The translations under genes were made by a program, and so were the position numbers. Positions 5,426 through 5,534 of a stretch of DNA of 5,534 nt are shown here, one piece after another. The notes below the pieces were generated by a model that made no database searches, had not been told where the DNA came from, and saw only the letters and a list, made by a program, of their open reading frames with translations. The stretch comes from Thermoplasmata archaeon (GTDB lineage Archaea; Thermoplasmatota; Thermoplasmata; Thermoplasmatales; Thermoplasmataceae). The stretch's first letter is position 1; every line of letters starts with the position of its first letter. The DNA lies in NCBI GenBank assembly GCA_021847855.1, contig JAJZOT010000133.1, positions 1-5,534 on the forward strand, read 5' to 3'.

Positions 5426-5534
5426 ATAACCACGGTACCAATTCGCAACAACAGGAAATGCATTCATACATTGCGCAGATAGGGATCGCAACGGCAATAT
5501 TGATCTGATGCTCCCTCGTCTGTGTTAGGAAGGT
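5426..5534. other. Window end, no supported gene
   Basis: The plus strand has a possible TATA box (5423-5429) and an ATG at 5458 that opens a 16-codon frame ending at TGA 5506-5508. The peptide MHSYIAQIGIATAILI is hydrophobic and too short to call. The minus strand is an upstream extension of the regulator frame with no family resemblance. A further gene beyond the edge may be controlled from here. Confidence 0.4.

Noticed and set aside
5357..5497. 47-residue N-terminal extension of the regulator
   Set aside because: It covers the probable promoter and operator and has no resemblance to the winged-helix family.
5458..5508. 16-codon plus-strand frame near the window end
   Set aside because: It is too short to support, although its hydrophobic peptide and a nearby TATA-like sequence are noted.

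Overview
The window reads as chromosomal archaeal DNA, most likely from the Thermoplasmata (Thermoplasmatales-like). The grounds are a bifunctional fructose-1,6-bisphosphate aldolase/phosphatase of the archaeal type, a 49-residue ribosomal protein L40e (found in archaea and eukaryotes), a COG3355-type winged-helix regulator, and TATA-like boxes about 26-27 nt upstream of start codons, as expected for leaderless archaeal transcripts. The base composition looks moderate. The lineage is inferred from gene content; no database search was possible.

Layout. Positions 1-597 (+) hold the 3' part of a NapH/NosR-like membrane iron-sulfur protein that is cut by the window edge. It converges on fbp (605-1762, -) with 7 nt between stop codons. 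A 157-nt divergent intergenic region then carries two opposed promoters, for fbp and for a 518-residue site-2 protease homologue (1920-3476, +). Positions 3477-4049 have no intact gene. They hold what looks like the decayed 3' end of an IS200/IS605-type tnpB, two inverted repeats, a small hairpin and the rpl40e promoter. rpl40e (4050-4199, +) and purQ (4212-4997, +) lie 12 nt apart and look co-transcribed. purQ converges on a small winged-helix regulator (5003-5356, -) with 5 nt between stops. The regulator has a probable operator just upstream of its TATA box.

How the genes relate. This is mostly housekeeping DNA: gluconeogenesis (fbp), de novo purine synthesis (purQ, without purL or purS in view), the large ribosomal subunit (rpl40e), membrane proteolysis (site-2 protease) and membrane electron transfer (the Fe-S protein). 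No single pathway joins them. The only likely operon is rpl40e-purQ.

I did not find a new defence or mobile system. The points most worth checking are the altered second ferredoxin motif of the Fe-S protein, the two PDZ-like segments and sequon-rich insert of the protease, the tnpB-like remnant with its hairpins, the rpl40e-purQ linkage without an evident purQ ribosome-binding site, and the repeat-rich control region of the regulator.
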